This document shows positions 27,363 to 38,520 of a stretch of DNA of 64,000 nucleotides, in pieces. Both the position numbers and the translations under genes were made by a program. A model generated the notes under the pieces. It worked only from the letters and a program-made list of their open reading frames with translations, was not told where the DNA came from and did not search any database. Source of the stretch: JAJVID01 sp035714085 (GTDB taxonomy: Bacteria > Acidobacteriota > Blastocatellia > RBC074); the NCBI GenBank assembly GCA_035714085.1, contig DASTMP010000084.1, positions 9,616 through 73,615 on the forward strand, in the 5' to 3' direction. Position 1 is the stretch's first letter. Every line of letters begins with the position of its first letter.

Positions 27363-29918
27363 TTAGAAAACCAGGTCGAAGTCCACGCGGAAGCGCCGCT
27401 TGTTCTGGCCGAAGAACAAGCCGAACTGCTGATCGACGATGTTCGCGTGGACGGACGTCGGATTGAAGTGGTTAGTCAGGTTGTAGACGCTGACCGAGAC
27501 GCGCACGGAGGTCGGGTCTTTGAGCTTGCGCTTGAACAGGTTCTTGACCACGCTGTTGATCTTGAACTCGCGTATGAAGCGCGCGTCGAGCGAGAAAAAC
27601 CTCGGGAAGCGCGTCTTGTCGGAGAAGGGCTGCCCGACGTAATTCTGGCCCTCGTCGAAGATCGCGTAAGGCAATCCCGTGCGCCATTCCACGAGCGGCG
27701 AGACGCGCGCCTTCCACGGCAATTTGACCGTGCCCCAGGCGAGGAAGCGATTCGGCAGGTCCGCCGGCAGATTGACGTATTGATCCGGGCGGACCAGCGG
27801 GAACGGGAAATTGCCCAGGTAGTTGTTGAGCTCGTTCAGATTGCCGCGAATGCGGCTGCGCACGTATGAGAAGACCAGGCTCTGGTTTTCGCGCCAGGAG
27901 AGCTTCGACACCACCTCGAACTGGCGATAGCGCGATTGGCCGCCGCCGCCGAGCACGAGCGCGTCGCGCCCCTCGAAGCTCGCGGGCGTGACCGTCATCA
28001 ATCCGTATGAGTTGCTCGCCTGGTAATTGGCGCGCACCCGCAGATTCTTCGAGACCGGATGCTCAACCTCGACCGTCCACGTTCCGGAGTACGGCGCGAA
28101 ATTGCCTTTCACGAAATCGCGCACGACGAAAGGCGTGTCGTTAGTCGCGACCCGGTCAATGACGTTATCGAACCGGCGCGGGCCGTCGATAATCACGCCT
28201 CCCGGACCGTAGGTCGTCATTACCTGCGCGGGGACTCTCTCGAAGGCGTAGATGTTGAGCGGAACGCGATCATAGAAGAGGCCATAGCCGCCGCGCAGCA
28301 CCGTACGCCCGTTGCCGAAGGGCGTCCAGGCCAGTCCCGCGCGCGGCGCGATGCGGAACGTTTCGGTCACCCCCTGCCGTTCGGCGCGCGCGCCCAGATC
28401 GAGGGCGAGCTTGGGCGTGATCAGCCAGTGATCCTGGGCGAAGACCGCGAACTCGAGATCGGCGCGCCGGTATTCGCCTCCGCCCGTGAATTCGATTCGC
28501 CGGAGCAACTCGCCTTGCTGGTTCGTGACGTTGACCGGCCGCGCCTGGTATAGCCCGTCAATGTGCGAGCGCATGATGTTGGCGCCGAATTTCAAGTTGT
28601 GTGAGCCAGCGTAGTTGATGGGTTTGAGAGACAGCGTCTCGATCAATTCGTAGCGCGACGAGTGGCGATCCTGCGAGTTGAAGTAATTGCCGGAATTCCC
28701 GACCGGCGTCAGCGTCATCTCCCCCTCGCCCTGCGCCCAGACGTCGATCCCGGCTTTTTTGATTGAGACCGCGCTCTCGAGCAGGTTCTGTCCCATCGTC
28801 CAACGGTCGCTGAGGACGCCCGTATAATCGCGCGCCCGGTAATTGGGCGTGACCGGCCGCTGGTTGAAGAAGTCGAGGTTGAAGAACTCCGCCTGCCGTG
28901 GCGAGACGTGCATCGTGCCGGTGATGGAATGCGTCGCGTTGGGAACGTAATCGACCTGGGTGAAAGAATTGACCGACTCGCTGACCGTCTCGTTGTTCGG
29001 AAAGGTGAGCGCCAGCACGCGACGCTTGTCGATGCGGTACTCGGCGCCTTGCGAGAACCAGAGCTTGTTGGCGATGAGCGGCCCGTTGAAGGTGATACGC
29101 GGCGTGAATGTGCGCAAGCCTCGCAGGCCGCCGTTCAGGTAGCGCATCTCCGGGAAGGGGTCGTTCAGCTCGAAATTCCATTTGTCCCCGCCCCGTCGGG
29201 TTTCGACCGAGACCACTCCCGCCGTGAATCGTCCGTACTGCGCCAGGTAGGGCGTCTTGAAGACGCTGATCGTGTTGACGACGTCCACCGGCACGGTCAT
29301 CCCGAATTGGCCCGTCGCCGGGTCGGTCACGTCGGCGGAGTTGACGAGCATCGCGCTGCGGTTTTCACTCGTCCCGGAGATCTTGAGCTGTCCTTGATCG
29401 GTGCGGATGATGCCGGGCACGAGCGGCAAGGCATCGGCCACGTTGGTCGCGCGCACGGCGGAATCCTTCACCTGCTGACGCTGCAGATCGGTCGAAGGAG
29501 ACGCCCCTTGATCCAGAGGTGTGGCCGCAGTCCCGCTGGCCGGCACATCGATCTTTTCACCGATCTTGATCTTGGGAACCATGACGAAGCTGATTTCGAG
29601 CGGCCGGTCGGCGGCGACCGTCAGGTCGGATTGCGTCAATGTTTCAAACTCTTCTTTGGCCGCCGTGATCTCGTAATCGCCAGGCGCAAGAAGCCGAAAC
29701 TCAGCCTCGCCTTTCTCATTCGTAAGGGCGCTGCCGACCACCGTACCCGCGCGCCTGAGTTCCAATCGCACAGCCGTCGCCGGCCGATTCGATTCATCGA
29801 GCGCTATGACGCGAATCATCGGCGTTTGCGCTCTGATCTCGCAACGGATTGACGCCAGAAGGACCACGGCCACGAGGAGGGAGGAGAGGCGCGGCAGAGT
29901 CAAATAAGGGAAACGCAT
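27363..29918 (-). CDS. TonB-dependent receptor, Oar-like
   Basis: 851 residues. A signal sequence (LLVAVVLLASIRCEIRAQ) is followed by a carboxypeptidase-regulatory domain (IRVIALDESNRPATAVRLEL, FRLLAPGDYEITAAKEEF), a plug with ALPLVPGIIRTDQGQLKISG, and a barrel ending NKRRFRVDFDLVF. It is shorter than the two receptors of the aromatic region and has a different plug, so a separate ligand is likely. No partner gene is adjacent; the divergent neighbour is the secretion operon. The SD before ATG 29918 is weak. Confidence 0.87.
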   Translation of the reverse strand: MRFPYLTLPRLSSLLVAVVLLASIRCEIRAQTPMIRVIALDESNRPATAVRLELRRAGTVVGSALTNEKGEAEFRLLAPGDYEITAAKEEFETLTQSDLTVAADRPLEISFVMVPKIKIGEKIDVPASGTAATPLDQGASPSTDLQRQQVKDSAVRATNVADALPLVPGIIRTDQGQLKISGTSENRSAMLVNSADVTDPATGQFGMTVPVDVVNTISVFKTPYLAQYGRFTAGVVSVETRRGGDKWNFELNDPFPEMRYLNGGLRGLRTFTPRITFNGPLIANKLWFSQGAEYRIDKRRVLALTFPNNETVSESVNSFTQVDYVPNATHSITGTMHVSPRQAEFFNLDFFNQRPVTPNYRARDYTGVLSDRWTMGQNLLESAVSIKKAGIDVWAQGEGEMTLTPVGNSGNYFNSQDRHSSRYELIETLSLKPINYAGSHNLKFGANIMRSHIDGLYQARPVNVTNQQGELLRRIEFTGGGEYRRADLEFAVFAQDHWLITPKLALDLGARAERQGVTETFRIAPRAGLAWTPFGNGRTVLRGGYGLFYDRVPLNIYAFERVPAQVMTTYGPGGVIIDGPRRFDNVIDRVATNDTPFVVRDFVKGNFAPYSGTWTVEVEHPVSKNLRVRANYQASNSYGLMTVTPASFEGRDALVLGGGGQSRYRQFEVVSKLSWRENQSLVFSYVRSRIRGNLNELNNYLGNFPFPLVRPDQYVNLPADLPNRFLAWGTVKLPWKARVSPLVEWRTGLPYAIFDEGQNYVGQPFSDKTRFPRFFSLDARFIREFKINSVVKNLFKRKLKDPTSVRVSVSVYNLTNHFNPTSVHANIVDQQFGLFFGQNKRRFRVDFDLVF

Positions 29919-30444
29919 AAATAAAACACCACTGCAAATTTAACAATCGGGTACGGACGGATTATACAACATCGTAACGGTTGACTCGCCATGCGATGCC
30001 GACTACAATCCGCCTGAGTTGACCGCGAACCCTATATGCGCTTCGCTCGCTCCCTTTCCCCCCTCTGGGGTCATTTAGGATCGTCACGCTCTCGGCGTCA
30101 CAGATGAACCGGATCAACTGCGCGTAAATCGAAATTATTATGAAACCTCCAGCGTCTATGGGCGTGGAAGGTTCGGGTTCTAAATACATAGCAAGTACAT
30201 AACAGGCGAGCGCTTCGTCAACGAACGGAATCCTCAATCCGAACTGCGATTGCCCCAATTTGATTTTGATATAGTCGATCCAATTCAGGCCGGCATTGAG
30301 TTTTGTCTCGAGGCCCGCCCGTAGGCGGCTGGTCTCCTTTAGTGAATGTCGCGCCGCATAAAGGCGGGACTCGAAACTCAACGGTAATCAACGGTAATAA
30401 GGCTCAGTCAAACTGGGCGAACTTAACCGAAAGCGGCTGTTGAA
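29919..30444. other. Intergenic 526 bp between divergent genes
   Basis: Holds the promoters of the TonB receptor (-) and the secretion operon (+); no convincing consensus boxes were found. A 139-codon minus-strand frame at 29962-30381 has no motif or RBS and is not called. Confidence 0.5.
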
Positions 30445-31665
30445 ATGGCAGAGTTTATTTGCAAGCTCGGGACGCCCGGAGGCGATGTCGTCACGCGGAC
30501 GGTAGAAGGCCTGTCGGAGCAGGAATTGCGCCAGCGTCTCGCGCAGGAAGGTTACCGGATATTCTCCGTCAAGACGTCCGGCATGATAAACGGCGTGCGC
30601 GTGCGCGGCACGGGCGCACGGTCGATCAAGATCAAGCTCGACGACTTTCTGCTCTTCAACCAGCAGTTGGCCGCCCTGATTCACGCGGGGTTGCCTGTGT
30701 TGCAATCGATCCAGATGCTCCGCCAGCGATCGCCCAATCCGAAATTGCGGATAGCGCTATCGGACGTAGAAGCGCGAATCACGTCGGGCAGCGCGCTCTC
30801 CGAAGCCCTGGCGGCCCAGGGCGAGACGTTTCCCAAGATCTACACAGCTTCAATTCTGGCCGGCGAACGCTCCGGCAATCTGGACGACGTGCTGCGACGC
30901 TACGTCGAATACACCAAGGCCATCGCCCAATTGCGACGGAAGATTCGCGGAGCGCTCACCTATCCGGTCATGCTGCTTTGCTCGGCGTTCATCCTGATCG
31001 GCATTTTGACGACGTTCGTCATCCCGCAGTTCTCCTTGCTGTACGACAACCTGGGAGGGGATCTTCCCGCGGTCACGACCTTCGTCGTCGGCGTTTCGGC
31101 GGCCGTCAGGGAGAATGTCTACTGGCTTCTGCCGGCGCTCTTGATAACTGGCGCCTCGATCTATTCGTGGCGGCGAACCGAGAATGGGCGGCGGACGATG
31201 GACCGCTGGGTTTTGAAAGTTCCGGTGGTCGGCGATCTAATCAAACAATTGACCACGGCGCAGTTCTGCCGCAGTCTGGGTACGCTGCTCAGGGGCGGCC
31301 TGACCCTCGTCGAGTCGTTACAAATCGCGCTCCAATCGATCTCCAACCGCGAGCTCCTGCGGTCGACCGAGCCCGCGCTTTCGAAAATTCGCGAAGGGAA
31401 GCCTTTCACCGAGAGCCTCACTGCGGCTGGCTGGACGCCAGAACTGGCCATCGACATGATAGGAGTGGGCGAGCGTTCCGGATCGCTGCGCGAGATGCTC
31501 GACGAGGTCGCCGGATTCTATGACGCGGAGACAGAAACGAAGCTCGGACAGTTGACCAGTCTCATCGAGCCGGCGATCTTGCTGATGATGGCCGGCGTAG
31601 TGATCACGATCCTGCTGGCGATTTACCTGCCTCTGCTGCAAATGGTCAGCAAGGTGGGGGCGTAG
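30445..31665 (+). CDS. Type II secretion / type IV pilus inner-membrane platform protein (GspF/PilC)
   Basis: 406 residues. An N-terminal domain (~1-65) and two GspF repeats, ~70-195 (FLLFNQQLAALIHAGLPVLQ, GERSGNLDDVLRRYVEY) and ~270-395 (FCRSLGTLLRGGLTLVES, GERSGSLREMLDEVAGFYD), each ending in membrane helices. The duplicated GERSG motif is characteristic. It anchors the assembly ATPase at the membrane. First gene of a six-gene run to 38435; the ATPase gene follows. Confidence 0.92.
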   Translation: MAEFICKLGTPGGDVVTRTVEGLSEQELRQRLAQEGYRIFSVKTSGMINGVRVRGTGARSIKIKLDDFLLFNQQLAALIHAGLPVLQSIQMLRQRSPNPKLRIALSDVEARITSGSALSEALAAQGETFPKIYTASILAGERSGNLDDVLRRYVEYTKAIAQLRRKIRGALTYPVMLLCSAFILIGILTTFVIPQFSLLYDNLGGDLPAVTTFVVGVSAAVRENVYWLLPALLITGASIYSWRRTENGRRTMDRWVLKVPVVGDLIKQLTTAQFCRSLGTLLRGGLTLVESLQIALQSISNRELLRSTEPALSKIREGKPFTESLTAAGWTPELAIDMIGVGERSGSLREMLDEVAGFYDAETETKLGQLTSLIEPAILLMMAGVVITILLAIYLPLLQMVSKVGA

Positions 31666-31806
31666 GATTGCGCATTTCGCGCCGATCGCCTCAATTATAG
31701 ATTAGAGATGTGGGCGTGGGAAATCCACCCCCAAGGCTGTTGTCGTATTTATTTTCATGTTTCATGTGCCATCGAACTAAATCGCGATAAATTAAAGGTA
31801 AAAGAA

Positions 31807-33450
<1,644 letters not shown>

Positions 33451-33471
33451 TAGTCATTTGTCAGTAGTCTT

Positions 33472-33552
33472 CTGGGAGCGCGGGCGCCCTTGCCTGCGTT
33501 CTTCCGAGGCGTCACTTTCGGAGCAAGCAGGCAAGGGCGCCTGCGCTCCCAG
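33472..33552. repeat. Hairpin of the CTGGGAGCGCAGGC family (copy 2)
   Basis: Arms 33472-33497 and 33527-33552 pair at 25 of 26 positions. The tips CTGGGAGCGCGGGCGCCC / CTGCGCTCCCAG match the element at 14020-14102, so it is a dispersed repeat. It occupies the ATPase-secretin spacer. Confidence 0.88.
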
Positions 33553-33593
33553 GAAACACAAATAAGGCAAAAAGGATAGAGAGGGTCATCAAA

Positions 33594-36440
33594 ATGAACA
33601 TGAATAGATCCATTGGAACCTCTGGCCGCAGATTCCTCGCCGTCTTCCTGTCGCTGTGCCTGCTGCTGCTGCCGAGCGCGGCTCTAGCCGACGGCAAAGA
33701 CGGGAACGGGAAGAAGAATTACAAGGAAGGCCTCAAGTACGAGCAAACGCAGCAATGGGACATGGCTGCGCAGCGTTTCGCCCTGGCCCTCTCGGCCGAG
33801 CCTAACAATCCCGAATACAAGGTCCATTACCTGCAGGCGCTCGCTCGCGCCTCGCTGATGTACATCACACGCGGCGACGCGCTGGCCGATCAGAACGATT
33901 TCGCCGGCGCATACGTCGCTTACCGCCAGGCCTACAATTACGACCCGGGCAACGAAATCTCGAAGTTCAAGATGGAGCGGATGCTCGAAATGCAAAAGGC
34001 GCAGGCGAGCGGGACCAGCCAACAGGTCAGCTACAACACCAAGACCGGCGCCATGAAACCGAGCAATGATAGCATCCAACTGGCCAGCAACCGCCGCGCC
34101 AGGGGAGACGTCGCGACAGACATCATATTCACAGGCATTCCACTCAAGTCGGCGATCAAGTCGCTCGCGGACCAACTCAAACTGAACGTCGTCTTCGACG
34201 ACTCGATCAGGAACGATCCGGTGGTGCTCAGTCTGAAAGATGTGACCGTGTCCACAGCGCTCGATATCGTACTGATGCAGAAGAAGTGCGCCTTCGAGCA
34301 GGTCGACCGCCGCACCATCTTCATCTATCCCGACAACGTGAACAACCGCCCGCGCTTTGAAAAGCTCCTGATCAAGACTTTCTACTTGAACAACATCAGC
34401 GCCCAGACGGTGAAGAACGTGCTGGCCCAGATGCTTCCCGCGGGGCGCCAGTCCGCGACCGTAGATTCGATGGGCGGCAGCGGCGGCCCAAGCGCCAGCA
34501 ATGTCCTGATCGTCAAAGCGACGCCAGCCGAATTGCAACTGGTTCAAGACCTCATCACTAACATCGACAAGAACAAGAACGAAGTCGTGCTCGACATCGA
34601 AATCTACGAAGTGTCGAACGACAGCCTGACTCAGATCGGCAATCAGTTTGTGACGTCGCCGTTGCAGGCGTCTCAAAACATTCTCGATAATAACGGCAAC
34701 ATTGTAGGCACTACCACCACCCAAACGCCTTCGCTTGGGGCTATCGGCGGGATCGGGCTCGGCGGATTCCAGGGCAATGCAGGCGGCACTTCGATTGGCG
34801 GCACCGTCTTCTCCCCGTTCCTCGGCGGAATCGGAACACTGATCGGTTTTCCGCCGTCACAGATCAGCCTGCTGCAATCCCGCGGCAAATCGAAGCTTCT
34901 GCACAAGACCCAGATACACGTGCTCGACGGCGGAGAGAATGAAACCAAGGTTGGGCGCAGAGTACCCGTCAGCCTCGGAAGCCAGTTCTTCGGTGGAGGG
35001 ATAAACGTCGGCCTCGGAAACAATACTGGCGTCAATGGCGCCAACGGCGTCGCTCAAGGCATAGCAGGCGGCCTGCTCAACGGGCTCAACGGACTCAACG
35101 GGCTCAACCAGTACGGCAGTGGTTTTAACAGCATTCAATATCAAGACGTCGGTCTGGTGATCAAGGCGAAGCCGCAGATCACCACCGAAGGCTACGTCGA
35201 GATCAAGATGAACTTCGAAAGTTCGGATATTGCAGCTTCCGCAACCACTGACGCCCAGAACCTGACCCCTACGTTCACGCAAAGGTCGCTGAGCACGGTG
35301 GCCCGCATTCAGGACGGCGTAACGGCTGTGGTCGCCGGCGTCAATCAAGACTCCAAAGGCGATTCGCGCACCGGACTTCCGGTCTTAGGCATGATGCCCC
35401 TGATCGGCAGACTGTTCGCGACCCCGAAACAGACTTCCGCCCAGACCGATATAATCATCACCGTTACTCCGCACATCGTCCGCTCCGCGGGCATCACGGC
35501 GAACGATTATCTGGCGCACGTCGGGCCGCCGCAGCAGGGCGGGATGAACCAGAGCATCGATGACGTGATCAATCGCGCCGAGGTAGCGGAGGCGGAAGAG
35601 CAGCGCATGGTCGCCGAGCAGGGCGCCGGCGCGCCGCTCGACGCGGCCCAAGGCATTGGAAGCCCGGCGGCGGCTTCGCAGCAGGCGGGTTTCAACGCCC
35701 AGCAGCGTCCAAGCGTTGCGCAGCCGGCCAACTATAACGGCCAGCAGTCTCCGGGCGCGGTCTTGCAACCAACGATCCAACCCGCCAGCAATTCCAACGT
35801 TCCAAACGGTCCCAACGGTCGTGGCCTGACGCCGCCGCCTCCACCCGAGAAGCAGCGGTCGGAGGCTCCGGGCGCAGATGGCGGGCCGCGCGATATGAGT
35901 TCGTCCCAGGCCGGCGCTCCAGACCCGGTCTTCGCTTCGCTGCAGTCGGAAAACCTCGATAGCAAGGTCTCCAGGATATTGGCTGATGATAAGGCCAGAA
36001 AAGCCGGCGGGGTTCTGGGTAACACAAACTCGACGGTTAGTTTCAACCTTTCGCCGAGGCCCATCAAGGAGCGTCTCGGAAAATCCTTCACAGTCACGAT
36101 CGACGTCAGCGGCGAGAAACAAATGAGCGGCGCCGACATCGCGCTCAAATACGACGCTTCGAAGCTGGAAGTGAAATCGGTGCGTGACGGCGGGCTCTTT
36201 GGACAGCAGCCTGACTTCAGCTACGACAAAAAACAGAAGGGCGTTTTGACCGTAAGCGTCAAACATCCTTATGACGCCCCGACGGCGACCAGCGGCCGGT
36301 TAGTCATGGTCGAATTCTCCGCGATCGGTGAAGGCCAGTCGGAGATTGCTTTGAGCAACGATCAAACCAGGGCCAAAGTCGGCGCCGCGCAAATCCCCGT
36401 CGTCGGCTCCGCCATTCAGGTCACCATAGGACGCGATTAG
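33594..36440 (+). CDS. Secretin (GspD/PilQ-like) with TPR N-region and C-terminal cohesin domain
   Basis: 948 residues. Signal peptide (LAVFLSLCLLLLPSAALA); TPR-like helices ~40-130; STN-type domain ~178-250 (IPLKSAIKSLADQLKLNVVF); secretin N domain ~260-340 (KTFYLNNISAQTVKNVLAQM); Gly-rich secretin core to ~635 (VAGVNQDSKGDSRTGLPVLG, PLIGRLFATPKQ, ITVTPHIVRS). Then a Pro/Gln-rich linker ~680-800 and a cohesin-like beta domain ~812-945 (FTVTIDVSGEKQMSGADIAL, YDASKLEV). It would form the outer-membrane gate; the cohesin domain probably faces the periplasm or cell surface and may bind partner proteins. GAGAGGG precedes the ATG. Confidence 0.9.
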   Translation: MNMNRSIGTSGRRFLAVFLSLCLLLLPSAALADGKDGNGKKNYKEGLKYEQTQQWDMAAQRFALALSAEPNNPEYKVHYLQALARASLMYITRGDALADQNDFAGAYVAYRQAYNYDPGNEISKFKMERMLEMQKAQASGTSQQVSYNTKTGAMKPSNDSIQLASNRRARGDVATDIIFTGIPLKSAIKSLADQLKLNVVFDDSIRNDPVVLSLKDVTVSTALDIVLMQKKCAFEQVDRRTIFIYPDNVNNRPRFEKLLIKTFYLNNISAQTVKNVLAQMLPAGRQSATVDSMGGSGGPSASNVLIVKATPAELQLVQDLITNIDKNKNEVVLDIEIYEVSNDSLTQIGNQFVTSPLQASQNILDNNGNIVGTTTTQTPSLGAIGGIGLGGFQGNAGGTSIGGTVFSPFLGGIGTLIGFPPSQISLLQSRGKSKLLHKTQIHVLDGGENETKVGRRVPVSLGSQFFGGGINVGLGNNTGVNGANGVAQGIAGGLLNGLNGLNGLNQYGSGFNSIQYQDVGLVIKAKPQITTEGYVEIKMNFESSDIAASATTDAQNLTPTFTQRSLSTVARIQDGVTAVVAGVNQDSKGDSRTGLPVLGMMPLIGRLFATPKQTSAQTDIIITVTPHIVRSAGITANDYLAHVGPPQQGGMNQSIDDVINRAEVAEAEEQRMVAEQGAGAPLDAAQGIGSPAAASQQAGFNAQQRPSVAQPANYNGQQSPGAVLQPTIQPASNSNVPNGPNGRGLTPPPPPEKQRSEAPGADGGPRDMSSSQAGAPDPVFASLQSENLDSKVSRILADDKARKAGGVLGNTNSTVSFNLSPRPIKERLGKSFTVTIDVSGEKQMSGADIALKYDASKLEVKSVRDGGLFGQQPDFSYDKKQKGVLTVSVKHPYDAPTATSGRLVMVEFSAIGEGQSEIALSNDQTRAKVGAAQIPVVGSAIQVTIGRD

Positions 36441-36445
36441 GCGTC

Positions 36446-36580
36446 GAGATTGCGGATTGCGGATTAACAGTTGTCAAACGACTGGGTGAGAACGATGACT
36501 ACAATTGAGAGTGAAAATTGCGGTCAAACAGCGCCAAGCGAAAATCAATCCGCAATCCGCAATCCGCAATCCGCAATCCC
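36446..36580. repeat. Inverted repeat of GCGGATT units running into a coding region
   Basis: Left arm 36446-36466 (GATTGCGGATTGCGGATTA core) pairs with tandem AATCCGC units at 36545-36579. The left arm is in the spacer after the secretin gene, the right arm is inside the leader of the pseudopilin gene, where it encodes SAIRNPQSAI. Confidence 0.8.
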
Positions 36581-37046
36581 TGTCGAAGCAGGCTTCACCC
36601 TGCTCGAGCTGATCATCGCGCTTGGGATCATCGCGATTCTAACCGCCGGCGCAATCCCGGTGGCCAGGAATTTTATCAAGCGTGATAAGGAGATTGAGCT
36701 GCGGCGCAACCTGCGCGAAATCCGCAGAGCGATAGACGCCTACCAAATCGCTTGCCAGGCAGGGCAGATCGGCCAGCTCGACAAGCCACCTCCGGAAAAT
36801 ATGTGCTATCCAGAGAAACTCGAAGTCCTGGTTGAAGGAGTAATTCCTCCGAATCAGGTGGATGGAAGGATTCGCTGGCTGAGGCGCATTCCCAAAGACC
36901 CTTTCACTGGAAATACCGAGTGGGGGACGCGTTCCGTCGATGACGATCCCGACTCGGTTACAGGGGGGGGCCACGGCGTGTTTGACGTTTATAGCAAGTC
37001 GAATGAGAAGGCGCTTGACGGAAAGACGCAGTACAAGGATTGGTAG
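36495..37046 (+). CDS. Type II secretion pseudopilin (GspG/GspH-like), long repeat-encoded leader
   Basis: About 183 residues. The prepilin motif EAGFTLLELIIALGIIAIL has the cleavage site after Gly33 and Glu+5. The mature protein has the pilin helix and a globular domain with a short W-rich region (RIRWLRRIPKDPFTG). The 33-residue leader is unusually long; its second half (NQSAIRNPQSAIP) comes from the repeat arm 36545-36579. ATG 36495 is chosen; the frame is open to a TTG at 36471. A later, shorter start inside the repeat is not available as ATG. The second pseudopilin begins 3 nt after the stop. Confidence 0.85.
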   Translation: MTTIESENCGQTAPSENQSAIRNPQSAIPVEAGFTLLELIIALGIIAILTAGAIPVARNFIKRDKEIELRRNLREIRRAIDAYQIACQAGQIGQLDKPPPENMCYPEKLEVLVEGVIPPNQVDGRIRWLRRIPKDPFTGNTEWGTRSVDDDPDSVTGGGHGVFDVYSKSNEKALDGKTQYKDW

Positions 37047-37048
37047 CC

Positions 37049-37474
37049 ATGAGGCTTAAAACCCAAGAATCTAATCGCCCCTTGCGGCCGCGCGCCCGCG
37101 TCCAGAGCGGCTTTACGTTTATGGAACTGCTGATCGTGATGGTGATCATCGGAATCCTGGCCGCAGTCGCGATTCCGAAAGTCATTATCCACCTGCGCCG
37201 CGCGAAAGAAGTCACCCTGCAGCAGAATCTATGGACGATGCGGCGCGCAATCGACTTTTACTGGCAGGACAAGGAGAAGCCCCCGGCGAATTTGCAGGAA
37301 TTGGTCTCGGCGGGCTATCTGCGCGACGTGCCCAAAGACCCGGTCTGCGCTGAGTGCAGCTGGAACGAGGTCCCGGCGCCAGCAGACGACGCGAATTCGG
37401 CCGGAGGCGTTGGCGACGTGAAGAGCTCGGCGCCGGGCGAAGATACAAACGGAAAGGCATACGCGGATTACTGA
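37049..37474 (+). CDS. Type II secretion pseudopilin (GspG-like)
   Basis: 141 residues. Prepilin cleavage motif QSGFTFMELLIVMVIIGILA with Glu+5, followed by VAIPKVIIHLRRAKEVTLQQ and YLRDVPKDPVC, the conserved region of major pseudopilins. ATG 37049 has AAGGA 10 nt upstream, overlapping the end of the previous gene. Probably the main subunit of the pseudopilus, with the previous gene product as a minor one, or the reverse. Confidence 0.88.
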   Translation: MRLKTQESNRPLRPRARVQSGFTFMELLIVMVIIGILAAVAIPKVIIHLRRAKEVTLQQNLWTMRRAIDFYWQDKEKPPANLQELVSAGYLRDVPKDPVCAECSWNEVPAPADDANSAGGVGDVKSSAPGEDTNGKAYADY

Positions 37475-37481
37475 CACGAAA

Positions 37482-38435
37482 ATGCGACAAATTCCTGTCC
37501 TATCCGATTTTTTCGACTACTTGACGGCGCCACAGCTACCGCGCACCTCACTTTCAATCAGCGAGACGCATTTAGCGTTGATTACGCTCAAGCGAATCGG
37601 CGGTGATTTCGAGCCGCGCAACCTGGGCGTATCGCGGGTCCCGGCCGGGATGGTGCGCGCGAGCTTCACCGAGCCGAACATCGCCGACGAGCGGGTCTTG
37701 ATAGAACATCTGTCGAAGACAGCGTCTCGCTCTGGGTTGGAGAACATCAAGGAGTTGAGCGTCAGCTTGCCCTCGGGCAGCGCGCGCAGCATAGTGGCGT
37801 CGCTCGACGCCACGCCAACTTCGCGGGCCGAACTGGGGCAGATGATCGAATGGAAAGCTGAACGCGGCCTGGGGCAGAAGTTCGCCGATCTGCGGATCAA
37901 TTACACCCGACTGAGAGATCTGGGCGGACGCCCGCAATACCTGATTTCGGCCACGACCGAGCATGTGATTGCGCAATACGAACGAATCTTCGAGCGGCTG
38001 GGCTGGCATGCCGGAATGATCGCGCCGCAGCATATCGGCGAAGCCCAGTGGTTAATGCGACAGGGTCTGGAAGACGACCAGATCGTTGTCAGCCTGAATG
38101 AGCGTGGGTTCGACACTGTGATTGTGCGCGGCCAGGAGCCTTTGATGGTGCGCGAGGTCGAATGCGCGCCCGAAGAGCGCGAGAATGAATTTTACCGGTT
38201 GATGGTTTTTTATCGCGACCGCCTGGCGCTCGAAGGCGCCGACAGGCCGCTCAACCGCGCGCTGATGATCGGCCCCGTCTTCGAGCAGCGCCGCTTCCAC
38301 AATGTACTGGCGTCGGCTATGGAGAGAAACGTGGTCGCGCTTGACCCCCCGCAAATCCGCCTGAGAGTCGATCCTAACGCGCCGTTCGATCATTTTGCGG
38401 CCGCTGGAGGGTTGGCGACCATGGCGTGGAACTGA
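37482..38435 (+). CDS. PilM/GspL-like actin-fold assembly protein
   Basis: 317 residues with no membrane helix. The arrangement LSISETHLALITLK, LSVSLPSGSARSIVASLDA, and QMIEWKAERGLGQKFADLRI is like the ASKHA (actin-like) domain of PilM or cytoplasmic GspL. It starts 7 nt after the pseudopilin stop. Last gene of the operon; PilN, PilO or GspM partners do not follow it. Moderately sure, because no nucleotide-binding motif is diagnostic here. Confidence 0.65.
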   Translation: MRQIPVLSDFFDYLTAPQLPRTSLSISETHLALITLKRIGGDFEPRNLGVSRVPAGMVRASFTEPNIADERVLIEHLSKTASRSGLENIKELSVSLPSGSARSIVASLDATPTSRAELGQMIEWKAERGLGQKFADLRINYTRLRDLGGRPQYLISATTEHVIAQYERIFERLGWHAGMIAPQHIGEAQWLMRQGLEDDQIVVSLNERGFDTVIVRGQEPLMVREVECAPEERENEFYRLMVFYRDRLALEGADRPLNRALMIGPVFEQRRFHNVLASAMERNVVALDPPQIRLRVDPNAPFDHFAAAGGLATMAWN

Positions 38436-38441
38436 GGGCGC

Positions 38442-38473
38442 CGAGTCACGCTATAAACGAGTCACGCTATAAA
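38442..38473. repeat. Exact 16-bp tandem duplication
   Basis: CGAGTCACGCTATAAA occurs twice head to tail just after the last gene of the secretion operon. Confidence 0.85.
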
Positions 38474-38520
38474 AAGACATCGGTCGCGATGCGATGTATC
38501 GTTAGATCGTGGTGAAACCG

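Noticed and set aside
29962..30381. 139-codon minus-strand open frame in the receptor-secretion spacer
   Set aside because: No RBS, signal or domain seen; composition is not clearly coding.
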